A stretch of 64,000 bases of DNA from Alphaproteobacteria bacterium (GCA_021775955.1 JAJFGU010000020.1:248001-312000); one strand, 5' to 3'. Shown: positions 1 through 10,700, numbered from the stretch's first letter. The notes: generated from the sequence alone by a model not told the origin. Numbers and translations: made by a program.

Positions 1-1785
1 CGAATCACCGATGACGGCAAAGGCCTTCCTCTCGACAAGATTAAAGCAAAGATTGTTTCCAACGGTCTGGCCACAGAAGAAGAGCTGGCCGAAATGTCCA
101 CCCAGCAAATACAGCAATATATATTCCATGCCGGGCTTTCGACGGCGGAGGCCGTTACATCCGTTTCCGGCCGCGGTGTCGGCATGGATGTTGTGCGCAC
201 CAATATTGAAAAAATCGGCGGCTCCATTGAACTAAAATCCACAGAAGGAAAAGGCTCTACTTTCACCATTAAAATCCCACTGACCCTGGCGATTGTTTCT
301 GCGCTTATTGTTGAGTCCGCAGGGCAGCGTTTTGCGATCCCACAGCTTTCTGTCCGCGAACTGGTCATGGCTTCCGAGCATGGTGACAACAAAATTGAAA
401 CAATCAGAGGAACGCCCGTTTTAAGATTGCGCGACCGCCTCTTGCCGCTCGTATCACTTGACGAATTATTGAAGCTACAAAGAGAAGGCTCCTCAGTTAT
501 TGATCTCGCCACAAAAGCTGAAGAGTTAGAGAGCGAAAAAGAGAGTGTAGTAGCAGCACAGCCATCTGAGGAATCGGAAGGCTCCAATGAAAATCTTGAA
601 GCCGGTGAGAATCCTGAAGATGAAGCCAATCAAGAAGAGGCTAGCACCGGGGGCAATAAGCAACCCCTACAGAACCAGTATATTGTTGTCACAGAAACTG
701 GCGCTTATGATTTTGGCATTATTGTTGATCGCGTTTACGACACAGAGGAAATTGTTGTGAAGCCGGTGCCTAAAATTCTTCGCGACATAGAGCTGTTTTC
801 CGGCAACACCATCCTTGGTGACGGCAGCGTTATTATGATCCTTGATCCAAACGGCGTTGTCAGAGCAACAGGGGAGCTTGATGCCGCTGACGCTACAGAT
901 GCCGCAGCCGAAGACCATGTGGCACAAACGTCATCATCCCAACAAAAAACATCGCTTCTTCTTTTCAAAATTGGTGATGGAGCACCTAAAGCCGTGCCTT
1001 TATCTCTGGTTGCACGGCTTGAAAACGTCAAGACAACGGATATTGAACATTCCAGCGGGCAAATGATGGTCCAGTATCGCGGCGGCTTAATGCCCCTTGT
1101 TCCTTTTGACTCTTCCGTACAGATCAATGAAGAAGACCAGGAGAAGCCCGTTCTTGTCTTTTCGGACAAAGATCGCTCTATGGGCCTCATCGTTGATGAA
1201 ATTATTGACATCACAGAAGAATATATCGATGTGCAATTAACCAGTACTCAAAGCGGGTTGCTCGGAAGTGCTATTATTAACGAGGCCGCAACCGATGTTG
1301 TCGACGTTATGCACTTCCTCAGCGCAACCCACGACGACTGGTTCAAGGACCATGGAGATGAGGCCTATGGCGGTGAAAACGGACACGGGAAAAAACGCGT
1401 TCTTCTGGTCGATGACAGCCCGTTTTTCAGAAATATGTTAGCACCGCTGCTGGGTATAGCTGGATATGATGTGACATCTTTGGAAAGTGCGCGGGACGCC
1501 TTGAAAATGTGTGATGATGGAGTCAAGTTTGATGTAATTATTAGTGACATTGAAATGCCGGATATGGATGGCTTTGAATTTGTCGAGAAAGTCAGGTCAG
1601 ATTCGGACTGGCAAAACACACCGATGGTCGCCCTAACTTCTCATGCCACACCCCAGGACATTGATAGAGGCATACAGGCCGGCTTTAGTAAATATGTTGC
1701 CAAATTCGATAAAGACACACTGCTGAGCACATTGGCCCAGACTCTGATAGAGCAACCGGCACAACAAGAGGGAGAGCAACAATGA
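1..1785 (+). CDS. cheA: Chemotaxis histidine kinase CheA, C-terminal part, fused to a receiver domain (5' end outside window)
   Basis: The reading frame is open from base 1, so the gene starts before the window; 594 residues are visible. The first residues carry the ATP-lid motif DDGKGL and then GRGVGMDVV, the HATPase G1 and G2 boxes. A first CheW-like regulatory domain follows. It is split by an acidic Glu-rich insert (about bases 510-655). A second, diverged CheW-like domain lies at about bases 950-1330. The C-terminus is a complete receiver domain (about 1390-1770) with the DD pair in LLVDDSP and phosphoacceptor Asp in ISDIEMP. CheA relays receptor state to CheY and CheB by phosphorylation; the fused receiver is probably a phosphate sink or extra output. 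The stop codon overlaps cheW by 4 bases, indicating one operon. Confidence 0.93.
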   Translation, partial: RITDDGKGLPLDKIKAKIVSNGLATEEELAEMSTQQIQQYIFHAGLSTAEAVTSVSGRGVGMDVVRTNIEKIGGSIELKSTEGKGSTFTIKIPLTLAIVSALIVESAGQRFAIPQLSVRELVMASEHGDNKIETIRGTPVLRLRDRLLPLVSLDELLKLQREGSSVIDLATKAEELESEKESVVAAQPSEESEGSNENLEAGENPEDEANQEEASTGGNKQPLQNQYIVVTETGAYDFGIIVDRVYDTEEIVVKPVPKILRDIELFSGNTILGDGSVIMILDPNGVVRATGELDAADATDAAAEDHVAQTSSSQQKTSLLLFKIGDGAPKAVPLSLVARLENVKTTDIEHSSGQMMVQYRGGLMPLVPFDSSVQINEEDQEKPVLVFSDKDRSMGLIVDEIIDITEEYIDVQLTSTQSGLLGSAIINEAATDVVDVMHFLSATHDDWFKDHGDEAYGGENGHGKKRVLLVDDSPFFRNMLAPLLGIAGYDVTSLESARDALKMCDDGVKFDVIISDIEMPDMDGFEFVEKVRSDSDWQNTPMVALTSHATPQDIDRGIQAGFSKYVAKFDKDTLLSTLAQTLIEQPAQQEGEQQ

Positions 1786-2276
1786 GCACAGCCGCCAGTA
1801 CAAAAAGCTACGGTCTGAATGACGATTCTCAAGAATCCCATGATCAATCGAAGGATTTTTTGACAATTATAATTGCCGACCAACGCTTTGGCATTCCCAT
1901 TTTACAGGTACAGGACGTTTTGGGAGATCAAACGGTCAACAACATCCCCCTTGCCCCGCCTGAGGTCGCAGGATCACTGAACTTAAGAGGGCGGGTTGTC
2001 ACTGCTATTGATGTCAGGTGCCGCCTGGGTATTGAACCTCAGGCTGCTGAAGAATCAAGCGGCATGAGCGTAGTGGTTGAACACGGAAATGAGTTATACA
2101 GCCTGATCATTGATCGCGTGGGCGATGTTCTGTCGCTGAAAGATGATGCATTTGAAAATAACCCCCCTACTCTTGACGCCGTATGGCGTGAAATCTCCGG
2201 CGGTATCTTCAGGCTTGAAGGAGAACTCCTGGTTGTGCTCGATGTTCCGAGACTCCTCAATACCGTACATAGCTGA
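1782..2276 (+). CDS. cheW: Chemotaxis coupling protein CheW
   Basis: A 164-residue protein whose start overlaps the cheA stop (ATGA). It is a single CheW-like beta-barrel domain, with the typical phrases FLTIIIADQRFGIPI near residue 30, NLRGRVVTAIDVR in the middle and VLDVPRLL at the end. CheW bridges chemoreceptors and the CheA P5 domain in the membrane-associated array. The length is normal for the family. The N-terminal 25 residues are polar and probably disordered. Its position between cheA and cheY is standard for a chemotaxis operon. Confidence 0.95.
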   Translation: MSTAASTKSYGLNDDSQESHDQSKDFLTIIIADQRFGIPILQVQDVLGDQTVNNIPLAPPEVAGSLNLRGRVVTAIDVRCRLGIEPQAAEESSGMSVVVEHGNELYSLIIDRVGDVLSLKDDAFENNPPTLDAVWREISGGIFRLEGELLVVLDVPRLLNTVHS

Positions 2277-2380
2277 TATGTGTATAAAAAATAAATTTTT
2301 AGGTACATGTAAGCTATAAAAAAATATAGAATGGTATCCAGTTTTCTTGAGCACAACCAGATACGGGAGCGAACGTTTAA

Positions 2381-2755
2381 ATGAAATCTTGTCTTGTTGT
2401 CGATGATAGCCGCGTCGTCAGAAAAGTGGCGCGCCGGATTGCGGAAGAGCTGGGGTTTGAGTGTGTTGAAGCCGAAGACGGTCAAAAAGCATACGAAGCC
2501 TGCGAGCAAGCCATGCCGGATGCTATTTTGCTGGACTGGAACATGCCTGTCATGAGCGGTATCGAATTTCTGGAAAAGCTTCGCCAGATGGATAATGGTT
2601 CACACCCGAAGGTGGTGTTCTGTACAACAGAAAATGATATGAGTCATATACAGCGCGCTATGCAGGCCGGTGCAAACGAATACATTATGAAGCCGTTCGA
2701 CAGCGAGATTATCCAATCAAAGTTTGTGCAAATTGGCTTGATGGAATCATCTTAG
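2381..2755 (+). CDS. cheY: Single-domain response regulator CheY
   Basis: 124 residues form one receiver domain: acidic pair in VVDDSR, phosphoacceptor Asp in LLDWNMPVMSG, Thr in FCTTEND and Lys in IMKPFDS. There is no output domain. Phospho-CheY is expected to bind the flagellar switch or a further phosphorelay partner. A gap of about 100 bases separates it from cheW, and cheB follows 30 bases later. The Trp after the phosphoacceptor (DWNMP) is common in alphaproteobacterial CheY proteins. The start ATG is preceded by a gggagcg stretch. Confidence 0.94.
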   Translation: MKSCLVVDDSRVVRKVARRIAEELGFECVEAEDGQKAYEACEQAMPDAILLDWNMPVMSGIEFLEKLRQMDNGSHPKVVFCTTENDMSHIQRAMQAGANEYIMKPFDSEIIQSKFVQIGLMESS

Positions 2756-2785
2756 TCTGTGTTGTAAAGAAAGACCTTCCCCTTA

Positions 2786-3931
2786 ATGATAGAAGAAAAT
2801 CACGTGCCGCATGCTGATAATGCTCAGGGAGGATCCGGTGAAATTCGTGTCATGCTGGTGGACGATTCTGCCGTTATACGCGGAATTTTATCCAAAACCC
2901 TTGAAAGCGACCCCCTGATAAAAGTCGTAAGCTCCGTAGCAAACGGTGAGGTAGCAGTCTCGAACGTCAAACAAGCCAAGCCTCATATCATTATCCTCGA
3001 TATAGAAATGCCGGTTATGGATGGGCTGACGGCCCTTCCGAAGCTGCTGGAGCGCTGCCCAAGCGCAAAAATTATTATGTTCTCCAGCCTCACGGAAAAG
3101 GGGGCAGTGGTCACTCTAAAGGCCTTAACGCTGGGCGCCGTCGAATGTCTTGTAAAACCCACCAGTTCTCAGGAAACAGGGGAAGGGACAGATTTCCAGA
3201 AAAACATCCAGAACCTGATAAAAGGTCTGGTTAGTCCCGCGGAACGCTCTACCCCTAACACTCCCCGGGAAACAGTCAGGGCCGCTGTTGCGACCCCAGC
3301 ACCACGGCCTGAAAGCGGCGTCCCCATTTCCTTGCAACAAGGGGCGGGTGTTTATCAGGGAAAGCCTGATATTCTGGCCATAGGAAGCTCTACAGGTGGC
3401 CCTCAGGCCCTGTTTGAAGTTATTAAAAGCTTTACGGGTTTTGATATACCTATCGTGATCACTCAACACATGCCTGCAACGTTTACCAAAATTCTTGCCG
3501 AACACATTCAGCAACAAACAACTGTTCCCACCCATGAAGGTGAGGAAGGCATGGTCATAGAAAAAGGACATGCGTATGTAGCGCCTGGAGGATATCATAT
3601 GAAGATTGTCCAGAAAGGTGAACAGCTGATCGTAAAACTGGATCACGGCCCGCCTGAGAATTTCTGTAAACCGGCGGTTGACCCTATGTTTCGCTCGGTT
3701 ATAGAAATATTTGGCAACAAGGTTCTTGGCCTGATTTTGACGGGCATGGGCAGTGACGGCCTGGGCGGAGGAAAATTACTGGTTGAAAAAGGTGGACGTT
3801 TGATTGCGCAGGATGAAGAGTCAAGTGTAGTCTGGGGTATGCCGGGTGCCGTCGCCACGGCAGGTCTGTGTAACCAGGTCTTACCCCTTTCTGATATCGG
3901 GCCACAAACCCGCAAGATAATTCTAGGTTAA
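2786..3931 (+). CDS. cheB: Chemotaxis response regulator protein-glutamate methylesterase CheB
   Basis: 381 residues. The N-terminal receiver domain (about 20-135) has LVDDSAV and the phosphoacceptor Asp72 in ILDIEMPVMDG. A Pro/Thr-rich linker follows to about residue 195. The C-terminal methylesterase/deamidase domain has the serine in AIGSSTGGPQ, the histidine in TQHMPATF and the aspartate in LTGMGSDG, completing the triad. The enzyme removes methyl groups from receptor glutamates and gives adaptation together with CheR, encoded 14 bases downstream. Length and domain order are normal. Confidence 0.96.
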   Translation: MIEENHVPHADNAQGGSGEIRVMLVDDSAVIRGILSKTLESDPLIKVVSSVANGEVAVSNVKQAKPHIIILDIEMPVMDGLTALPKLLERCPSAKIIMFSSLTEKGAVVTLKALTLGAVECLVKPTSSQETGEGTDFQKNIQNLIKGLVSPAERSTPNTPRETVRAAVATPAPRPESGVPISLQQGAGVYQGKPDILAIGSSTGGPQALFEVIKSFTGFDIPIVITQHMPATFTKILAEHIQQQTTVPTHEGEEGMVIEKGHAYVAPGGYHMKIVQKGEQLIVKLDHGPPENFCKPAVDPMFRSVIEIFGNKVLGLILTGMGSDGLGGGKLLVEKGGRLIAQDEESSVVWGMPGAVATAGLCNQVLPLSDIGPQTRKIILG

Positions 3932-3945
3932 CTTACAAGGTTGTT

Positions 3946-4824
3946 ATGCGCATTACAGACTTTGATGTTTATAAAGATTTACTGAAAGAGCGATCCGGCC
4001 TGGTTCTCTCGTCAGACAAATCCTACCTGCTCGATTCCAGGCTTAGCCCTGTTGCCAAAAAGTGGGAATTTGCGTCTCTCGAAGCCATGACAGCTGCGCT
4101 GCAGGGTGTTCCTGACACAAAGCTGGTCAATGACATCATTGAGGCCATGACAACCAATGAAACCTCGTTCTTTCGGGACACCAGGCCCTTTGATTTGTTC
4201 AGGGACACTGTCTTGCCTTACGTACTCAAAGAACGCGTCAATCAAAGAAAAATAAAACTATGGTGTGCCGCCGCATCCAGTGGACAGGAACCTTACACTT
4301 TGGCGATGATTATAAAAGAGCAGGAATCTCTCTTTTCAGGCTGGGATATTAGTATCAAGGCTACCGATATATCAAATGAGATCTTGGATCAGGCACGCGC
4401 AGGCCTGTTCTCACAATTTGAAGTTCAGCGCGGCCTGCCCATTGCCCTGCTGATGAAGTACTTCGCACAGGAAGATGAAAAATGGCGCATTACCGATGAC
4501 ATTAAGAAATTAGTGCAGTTTAATTATTTCAATCTTCTGGATTCAATGGCCGGAATGGGGCCGTTTGATATTATTTTCTGCCGCAATGTCCTTATTTACT
4601 TCGATGAAGAAACCAAAGCACAAATCTTCGAGAAAATGTCCAAGATTATCGCCCCCGATGGTTTCTTGTTTCTCGGTGGCGCGGAAACGGTGCTCGGTAT
4701 CACGGATACCTTTAAGCCGGTACCCGAGAAAAGAGGGCTGTATATTACCAAGGACAGCACCTATGCAGAAGATGTGGCTAAAACAGAAGCTGCCGCTCAA
4801 GGCACACAAGCCCTTGCACAATAA
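3946..4824 (+). CDS. cheR: Chemotaxis protein methyltransferase CheR
   Basis: 292 residues. The small N-terminal helical domain includes MTTNETSFFRD, a hallmark of CheR. The SAM-binding domain carries LWCAAASSGQEPYTLAM (motif I), then ATDIS and FDIIFCRNVLIYFD. It transfers methyl groups from S-adenosylmethionine to receptor glutamates. It follows cheB closely and looks like the last gene of the chemotaxis operon, because a repeat-filled intergenic region follows. A short Ala/Gln-rich tail ends the protein. Confidence 0.96.
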   Translation: MRITDFDVYKDLLKERSGLVLSSDKSYLLDSRLSPVAKKWEFASLEAMTAALQGVPDTKLVNDIIEAMTTNETSFFRDTRPFDLFRDTVLPYVLKERVNQRKIKLWCAAASSGQEPYTLAMIIKEQESLFSGWDISIKATDISNEILDQARAGLFSQFEVQRGLPIALLMKYFAQEDEKWRITDDIKKLVQFNYFNLLDSMAGMGPFDIIFCRNVLIYFDEETKAQIFEKMSKIIAPDGFLFLGGAETVLGITDTFKPVPEKRGLYITKDSTYAEDVAKTEAAAQGTQALAQ

Positions 4825-4836
4825 GCTTTTTGGCTT

Positions 4837-5171
4837 AGGGTCTAAACTCGTAATTCTTATCCATTCTGCGCCAGTCAAATTTTTGATAGATGGGCTTGAA
4901 AACTGTGCAGAGCATAGCCGAAGCTACGGTCAAGCAGTTTGAAAGTCCAGATACAAAAATTTGCGGCGCCCACAAAGCAAACCCAAAGGGTTTGTTTGTA
5001 TTTATAAAATGCAAACAAGACGTTGCCTTGCTTCGCAGGGTGAGAAAATAAAAGAAAATTAGCTACGTTTTGCCAATTCGAATATGCTTCGGCATGTCCA
5101 TCATTGTCAAAACTTGCTCCTTTCCCTTTATTTTGTCACAGAATTGTATAAGAATTACGAGTTTAGACCCT
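4837..5171. mobile_element. MITE-like element with perfect 24-bp inverted terminal repeats
   Basis: The 24 bases at 4837-4860 are the exact reverse complement of 5148-5171. Imperfect complementarity continues inward (ATTCTG-rich stretches, then CATAGCCGAAGC at about 4913 against CATGCCGAAGCAT at about 5085-5099). The whole 335-bp unit could therefore fold into a long hairpin. No reading frame inside looks like a gene. It fills most of the 388-base gap between cheR and purH. Transposase-less inverted-repeat elements of this size are typical MITEs, but no related transposase is in the window, so the class is inferred. Confidence 0.6.
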
Positions 5172-5212
5172 GGAAACTTCATAAACATACAAACGACCAA
5201 AAGGCAGCCTTC

Positions 5213-6817
5213 ATGAGTGAAAACAAAATCCGTGACCCGCGTGAGATTAAAGTCAAACGCGCCGTCATATCTGTTTCTGATAAAGATGGAATTGAGGATT
5301 TTGCCAGAAAAATCCATGAAATGGGTGTTGAAATCCTTTCCACCGGTGGAACGGCAAAGCTGCTCAGTGAAGCCGGCATTCCTGTGAAAGATGTCTCCGA
5401 GCATACGGGCTATCCCGAAATGATGGATGGGCGTATTAAAACCCTCCACCCCAAAGTCCATGGCGGTATTCTGGCCAAGCGCGACGACCCTTCTCACACA
5501 GCATCCATGGATGAGCACGGCATAACCGCGATCGACATGATTGTCGTCAATCTCTACCCTTTTGCCGAAACAGTGAGCAGCAACGCTGATTTTGATACCT
5601 GTATAGAAAACATCGATATTGGCGGCCCGGCCATGATAAGAGCCGCTGCCAAAAACCATGATTATGTCGCAATTGTCACCGACCCACAGGACTATGAGAG
5701 AGTTCTGGATGAAATGAAAGACCACGACGGCGCCCTCACCTACCCCCTTAGGCAGCAACTGGCCGCCAATGCTTTTGCCCTTGCCGCCACCTATGACTCC
5801 AATATTGCCAGCTGGTTCGCAGCGCAGACAAAAGAAAATTACCCGCGCCGCATTAGCTTTTCAGGGACGTTAAAACAGACCCTGCGATACGGTGAAAACC
5901 CGCATCAAACGGCCGCTTTGTATCTCGTCGATGGCAGTCTGAGACCCGGCGCAGCCAGGGCTGCGCAGGTTCAGGGCAAAGAGCTCTCCTACAACAATCT
6001 GAATGACACCAATGCCGCGTTTGAACTGGTCGCCGATTTTGAAAATCCCACCGTGGCCATTATCAAGCACGCCAATCCATGCGGCATTGCATCAGCAGAA
6101 AATACTCTGGATGCTTATATGCGGGCCCTGCAATGTGATCCGATCAGCGCGTTTGGCGGTATTATTGCCGTTAATCGCCCGCTCAATGCCGAAACGGCGC
6201 AGGCTATTATTGAAGGCTTTGTCGAGGTCATTATCGCGCCTTCGATTGATGCGCAGGCTGCTGAAATTCTGGAGAAGAAAAACAAAATTCGTGTCCTGAC
6301 CACCGGGGAGATGCCCGATATCCATCAGCCACGCCGCCAGGTCGTCCGCATTGCCGGCGGTCTTTTGGTGCAGGACTGTGATATCGGGCATATCAATGAA
6401 GACGATCTCAAGGTCGTAACAGACAGAGAGCCCACCAAAGATGAGATGAAAGACCTGATCTTTGCCTTCAAAGTCGCCAAGCATGTTAAATCCAACGCTA
6501 TTGTCTACGCCAAAAACCAGGCCAGCGTCGGCATTGGCGCCGGCCAGATGAGCCGCATTGATTCCTCACGCATCGCCGCTTTAAAAGCCAAGGACGCTGC
6601 CAAAGAAATCGGTTTTGATGACCCCCTGACCAAGGGCTCGGTTGTCGCCTCCGACGCTTTCTTCCCCTTTGCTGATGGGCTTATCGCCGCCGCAGAAGCC
6701 GGTGTAACTGCAATCATCCAGCCCGGCGGCTCGATCCGTGATGAAGAGGTCATCGAAGCCGCCAATGAACGCGGCCTGGCTATGGTCTTTACTGGTATCA
6801 GACACTTCCGGCACTAA
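5213..6817 (+). CDS. purH: Bifunctional AICAR formyltransferase/IMP cyclohydrolase PurH
   Basis: 534 residues. It performs the last two steps of purine synthesis, AICAR formylation and ring closure to IMP. The N-terminal MGS-like cyclohydrolase domain shows [28 protein letters not shown] and [13 protein letters not shown]. The C-terminal transformylase domain shows [20 protein letters not shown] and the terminal GIRHFRH. The frame is open further upstream to 5084, but that region overlaps the inverted-repeat element. The ATG at 5213 gives the normal family N-terminus, so it is chosen. Confidence 0.96.
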   Translation: MSENKIRDPREIKVKRAVISVSDKDGIEDFARKIHEMGVEILSTGGTAKLLSEAGIPVKDVSEHTGYPEMMDGRIKTLHPKVHGGILAKRDDPSHTASMDEHGITAIDMIVVNLYPFAETVSSNADFDTCIENIDIGGPAMIRAAAKNHDYVAIVTDPQDYERVLDEMKDHDGALTYPLRQQLAANAFALAATYDSNIASWFAAQTKENYPRRISFSGTLKQTLRYGENPHQTAALYLVDGSLRPGAARAAQVQGKELSYNNLNDTNAAFELVADFENPTVAIIKHANPCGIASAENTLDAYMRALQCDPISAFGGIIAVNRPLNAETAQAIIEGFVEVIIAPSIDAQAAEILEKKNKIRVLTTGEMPDIHQPRRQVVRIAGGLLVQDCDIGHINEDDLKVVTDREPTKDEMKDLIFAFKVAKHVKSNAIVYAKNQASVGIGAGQMSRIDSSRIAALKAKDAAKEIGFDDPLTKGSVVASDAFFPFADGLIAAAEAGVTAIIQPGGSIRDEEVIEAANERGLAMVFTGIRHFRH

Positions 6818-6844
6818 GCCCTCCAACAAAACACCCTCTCAATC

Positions 6845-6904
6845 GTCATCCCGCTTGTCTCGCCGTAGCTCGCTACTTGCGAAGCAAGTGGCAGGCGTAG
6901 GCGG
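6845..6904. repeat. Short palindromic repeat downstream of purH
   Basis: An imperfect inverted repeat runs from CCGCTTG to AGGCGG around a tight CTTGCGAAGCAAG hairpin, preceded by CGTCATCCCGC. The GTCATCCC start resembles the repeats at 44239 and 54806. It may act as the purH transcript end, although there is no U-tract. The remaining bases up to 7141 are AT-rich and hold the candidate promoter described separately. Confidence 0.5.
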
Positions 6905-6905
6905 A

Positions 6906-6961
6906 TTAACCCCTTATTAACCATAAACAATTTGCATTGCCCCCCTGTTTTCAGGTAGAAT
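6906..6961 (+). promoter_or_regulatory. Candidate CtrA box and promoter upstream of the unknown cluster
   Basis: TTAA (6906-6909), seven bases, then TTAAC (6917-6921) match the TTAA-N7-TTAAC consensus of the alphaproteobacterial cell-cycle regulator CtrA. Just downstream, TTGCAT (6932-6937) and TAGAAT (6956-6961) are spaced 18 bases, a plausible -35/-10 pair. A long 5' leader of about 170 bases would precede the gene at 7142. This is pattern matching only; the site is short and could occur by chance. Confidence 0.3.
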
Positions 6962-7141
6962 GCACTTAACATATAAGAATTTTATAAAAAAATTATAAGA
7001 ATAATAAAAACGGTAATTAGGTAATAAGGGTATGAAAACACTGTATAAATACAGGTTTAGACACGCGTCTTTCCATATATATTGTGGAGCGGTTTTAGCA
7101 CCGCCCCTGCCCGCCACCTCAAATATGAGGGGGGCGTAGAT

Positions 7142-7663
7142 ATGGTTTTTTGGGCAACATTGTTTGGGACAGCCGCAGCCACAGGAGCCGATTACGTAAC
7201 TGGCAACAAGGTATCGGGATGGTTTGGCGAGCAATTCAAGGGGGTCGCAGAACTCCTTAAAAAAGAAGACATCGTAGACGTTACTGGAATTTTAAGTAAA
7301 TCAATTGGAACGGCTCCTGAACAACCAGCAACCCCGGCTACAACATCTAGTGCAGACAAGCCAAATACACTCTCAACTCTACTAAACACTGCAACAGAGA
7401 GCATTACGGACAACAGCACGCCCGGCAAAGAAGAAGGATGGCTTGACAGCATATTTGGCGGCGATCTCGACTTTGAAGACATGGCATCGCAATACGGCAT
7501 CCCCGTCGCCATCGTTGGAGCAGCACTCGCTAGCCTTAAATTTGTAGATACTAATTGGGCGCTTAGTTTCGCAGGACTAGGGCTTCTTGCCCATTATACC
7601 GGCCTGACGGACATGGCAAAAGAGTACATGCTTGGTGAAGACCAACCGACACTAGAGATATAA
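7142..7663 (+). CDS. Small membrane-associated protein of unknown function, first gene of the unknown cluster
   Basis: 173 residues, not recognised. The ATG at 7142 follows a purine-rich GAGGGGGGCG stretch and is preferred over a farther upstream start. An Ala/Gly-rich N-terminal hydrophobic stretch (FGTAAATGADYVTG) and two hydrophobic segments near residues 118-150 (VAIVGAALASLKFV; ALSFAGLGLLAHYTG) suggest membrane association. The middle is a Thr/Ser-rich, probably flexible linker. It is followed after about 110 bases of A-rich sequence by the 1174-residue gene on the same strand, so they are probably co-expressed. Confidence 0.7.
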   Translation: MVFWATLFGTAAATGADYVTGNKVSGWFGEQFKGVAELLKKEDIVDVTGILSKSIGTAPEQPATPATTSSADKPNTLSTLLNTATESITDNSTPGKEEGWLDSIFGGDLDFEDMASQYGIPVAIVGAALASLKFVDTNWALSFAGLGLLAHYTGLTDMAKEYMLGEDQPTLEI

Positions 7664-7776
7664 GAAAATAAAAAAACGACAACGATAAAAAAATAAAAAA
7701 CAAAACAACAAGAACCGTAAAAATACGGACAAACGGCAAAAAGATAAAAAGAGGTAAATAGAGAAGGTGTGTATCC

Positions 7777-10700
7777 ATGGCGGATAACGACTACATAAAC
7801 AACCCTTGGGGAACCTGGACGCCTCCTGCAGGCCTGGAGCCCTTAGCCACGGCCAGAACAAACCAGGCGAACCACGACCCGACAAGCCGCGTCACCGCAA
7901 TCGCACCAGAGTATGACAAGGCCGCAGCCTCGGGCACACTCAATACCAGCTACGCGCGCAATTACGACCTGTCCATTTTGAAACAGGATGCCGACATCCA
8001 GGACACCGATTTTGAAAAGAATGTCTCCTTCCAGCACTCATGGCTGAAAGCCAGCCACCACACCTATGAAATGATGGAAGGCACCCCCCCGCCGGGCAAC
8101 ATGAGCGATCAGGAGCTCATCGAATGGGGCCAGGAATTCATGCTCGACTATGAAACCGGCATGGCCGAGTGGAGCACGGAGCTTATCAACCCGCTGAACT
8201 GGTTTAACAGCGACGACATCGGCGGCTCGATCGGCACCGACAGAAAAGCCGAAAAGGCGACACCACAACAAAAAGAAGCCCTGCGTTATTTAAAGGATGC
8301 CTACGACAAATATGATCTGGGTGCATGGGATAGCACCAGATATGTCCTTGAAACCTTCGCCTCACCCGAAAACATAGCCATGCTCCCCGCGGGCCTTTTG
8401 GGTAAGGGCGCACAAATTGGCTGGAATGTTGCCAAAGGCGGCCTACAGGCAATCAGATCAACCGGGCTCAAAACCGCCTGGACAAATGCAAAAGCCGTGG
8501 CGGGGCCGGTGACATCACAATATGGTTTCAAGGCAGGTGCGATTGAAGGAACCGCTTTTGCCGCCGTTGATGCCAATCACCGCCTGGACACCGATGTCAC
8601 GATCGGCAGAGAAACAGAATTCAGATATGACCTCTTCGCCCAGCAAGTCGCCATGGGCGCCGTAGCCGGTGGCGCTGGCGCGCACTACATCCCGAAAGTC
8701 GTATCCTGGGCAGGCAGGAAACTCAGTTCTGCAGGGGGTGGTGCGGTAAATGCAACAAACACTGTGCGCGGCTGGTTTGGCAGAGCACCTACCACCGTAT
8801 CTGTAGGAAAAGTTATCGGTGCCCCCCAACGAACATGGATGCATAGGGTCGCATGGGCAGCTGGCCAACCATGGCGCTGGGTTCCTATGGCACAAGCTGC
8901 AGACCCTTCAGATTGGCTACCCAATGATCTTGTGTTTGGGAAGTATATACATGGTTTTATTGCCGCCGTAGATGATCAGATAGTCAGCAAAGATCGCAAC
9001 ATGATCACAGCTTTCAATAGCCTTAATGATGAAGTGGAAAGGATTGCCCTAAAAACATCCGATGGCGGCGTCAAGATAGAAGATGCCAAGAACCAAGTTA
9101 AAAAAGTTATCAATACCTTCAGAACAGACAACGAAACAAAGTTGCAGGAATTCGCAAAAAGCCTCGATCCTCTGATTGATGAAATAAAGCTTGAAAAAGA
9201 GTTGGCGGAACTTGCTGAGCAAATACGCAGAGAAGAAGGAGGTAAAACTATAAAAACAGTAAAAGGCGCTCAACAAGTACGAGATACAGCAAATAGTCTC
9301 ATGGACGCATGGGAAAGAAAATCTGGAAAAAAACTAACAGCAAGCGGAAGAAATGCGCACCATGTAAGCATCCAAAAAGGCGGAGCAGGAAGATTCAGGC
9401 TCGAAGCGAGGCAGGTAACTGCCATGCACAACTACATCATTGACCTCAAGGAAACAGCTACAAAGCTAGCCGATCAAGGTAGTGATTTCTCAAAAAGTTA
9501 CGAACGCGACTTCGATAAAATATTAGATATGAAAGGCGAAGAAAACGCAACGGCCATTGGCCAAGCAATAAGAGAAAGTCTGTGGTCAATAAAAAAACTG
9601 ACCGGCAACACAAATCAGGCAAAATCTGCAGATGCCGCTCAACGGATACAAGATAGGCCTTACTACACTGTACGACGCTTTATTCCCAAATGGTTGGGTG
9701 GAACAATGGGTATGCGAACAAACAAAATTGAAGATCTGGATGCACAAATGCGCATGTTTGACGTTGGATATTATAACCCCAACAGACGAGTCGCTGGTAT
9801 CAAAGAATTTGCAGATAGAGATAATGCCGAAAGGTTTGCCATTCTAATAGAAATGGCCCGTGAGGTTCCGGAGGTAAAAGAAGGAAAGCAAACCATTGTA
9901 GAATATCTAGATGGGCAGGCAAGAACACTTTATAACGCAGGCAGAGAGTGGGAGTATCTAAAAGCTATACAACGCCTGCAATGGCAAACAGGCAGAGGTA
10001 CGGAAAACAAAATACCGCAGAATCTTTCAAACAGTCTAGGGAGCGATAAAGACCGCCCAGACGTTATGGCACTACGGGTTGGCAAGAAGGCAGACGCTAC
10101 TGACCAGGCACATTTTACTCAATTCTTAAACGGTGTTGAATACGAAGAAGCTTGGATGCCACACAGTCCGTACGCCCAGGACCAAAGACACACTTATGAT
10201 CTATTTGTACGTTGGAGCAATCCGTTCTGGCATGGAAAAAGGTTTGCCGGCACAAACGAAGTTGGCACACCTTTTAAGGATGATGTTATATTAAAAACAC
10301 GGAACCGATGGGTAACCCAAGCAAAGGCATATCTTTTCGGCGGATATACTGTTCCTTCATCAGACCCCAAAAATCCAGTTCCACAAATCAGATGGCTTCC
10401 TGAATCTAAGGACGGTGAAACGAGAGGATGGACAGCAACGCTCGCCGAAAGCGCAAAAATACCAGTCAGACTAGCCTGGAACTGGGCAACCTTACCCTTC
10501 CGCCCAGCCATCATAGTTACAAAGCCTCTTTTCAATAATATAGTGGCCAAAAAGGTCGGGATGGGACTGGGCGTTGGTGGCGTTGCTCTCGCCGCAACAG
10601 AAGGCCTCGCTGAAAATACTATTACGCCTGAGAGAGACACATGGATCACCAATGAGGAAGGCAATCTTGTTGTCCCATTCACCGATACTGATCTCGATTT

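Noticed and set aside
735-1214. Minus-strand frame inside cheA
   Set aside because: Shadow of the cheA frame; composition unlike a protein.
5084-5212. N-terminal extension of purH
   Set aside because: It reads through the inverted-repeat element and lacks family similarity; the ATG at 5213 gives the normal start.
4825-5212. Riboswitch before purH
   Set aside because: The inverted arms explain the structure and no purine riboswitch core was seen.
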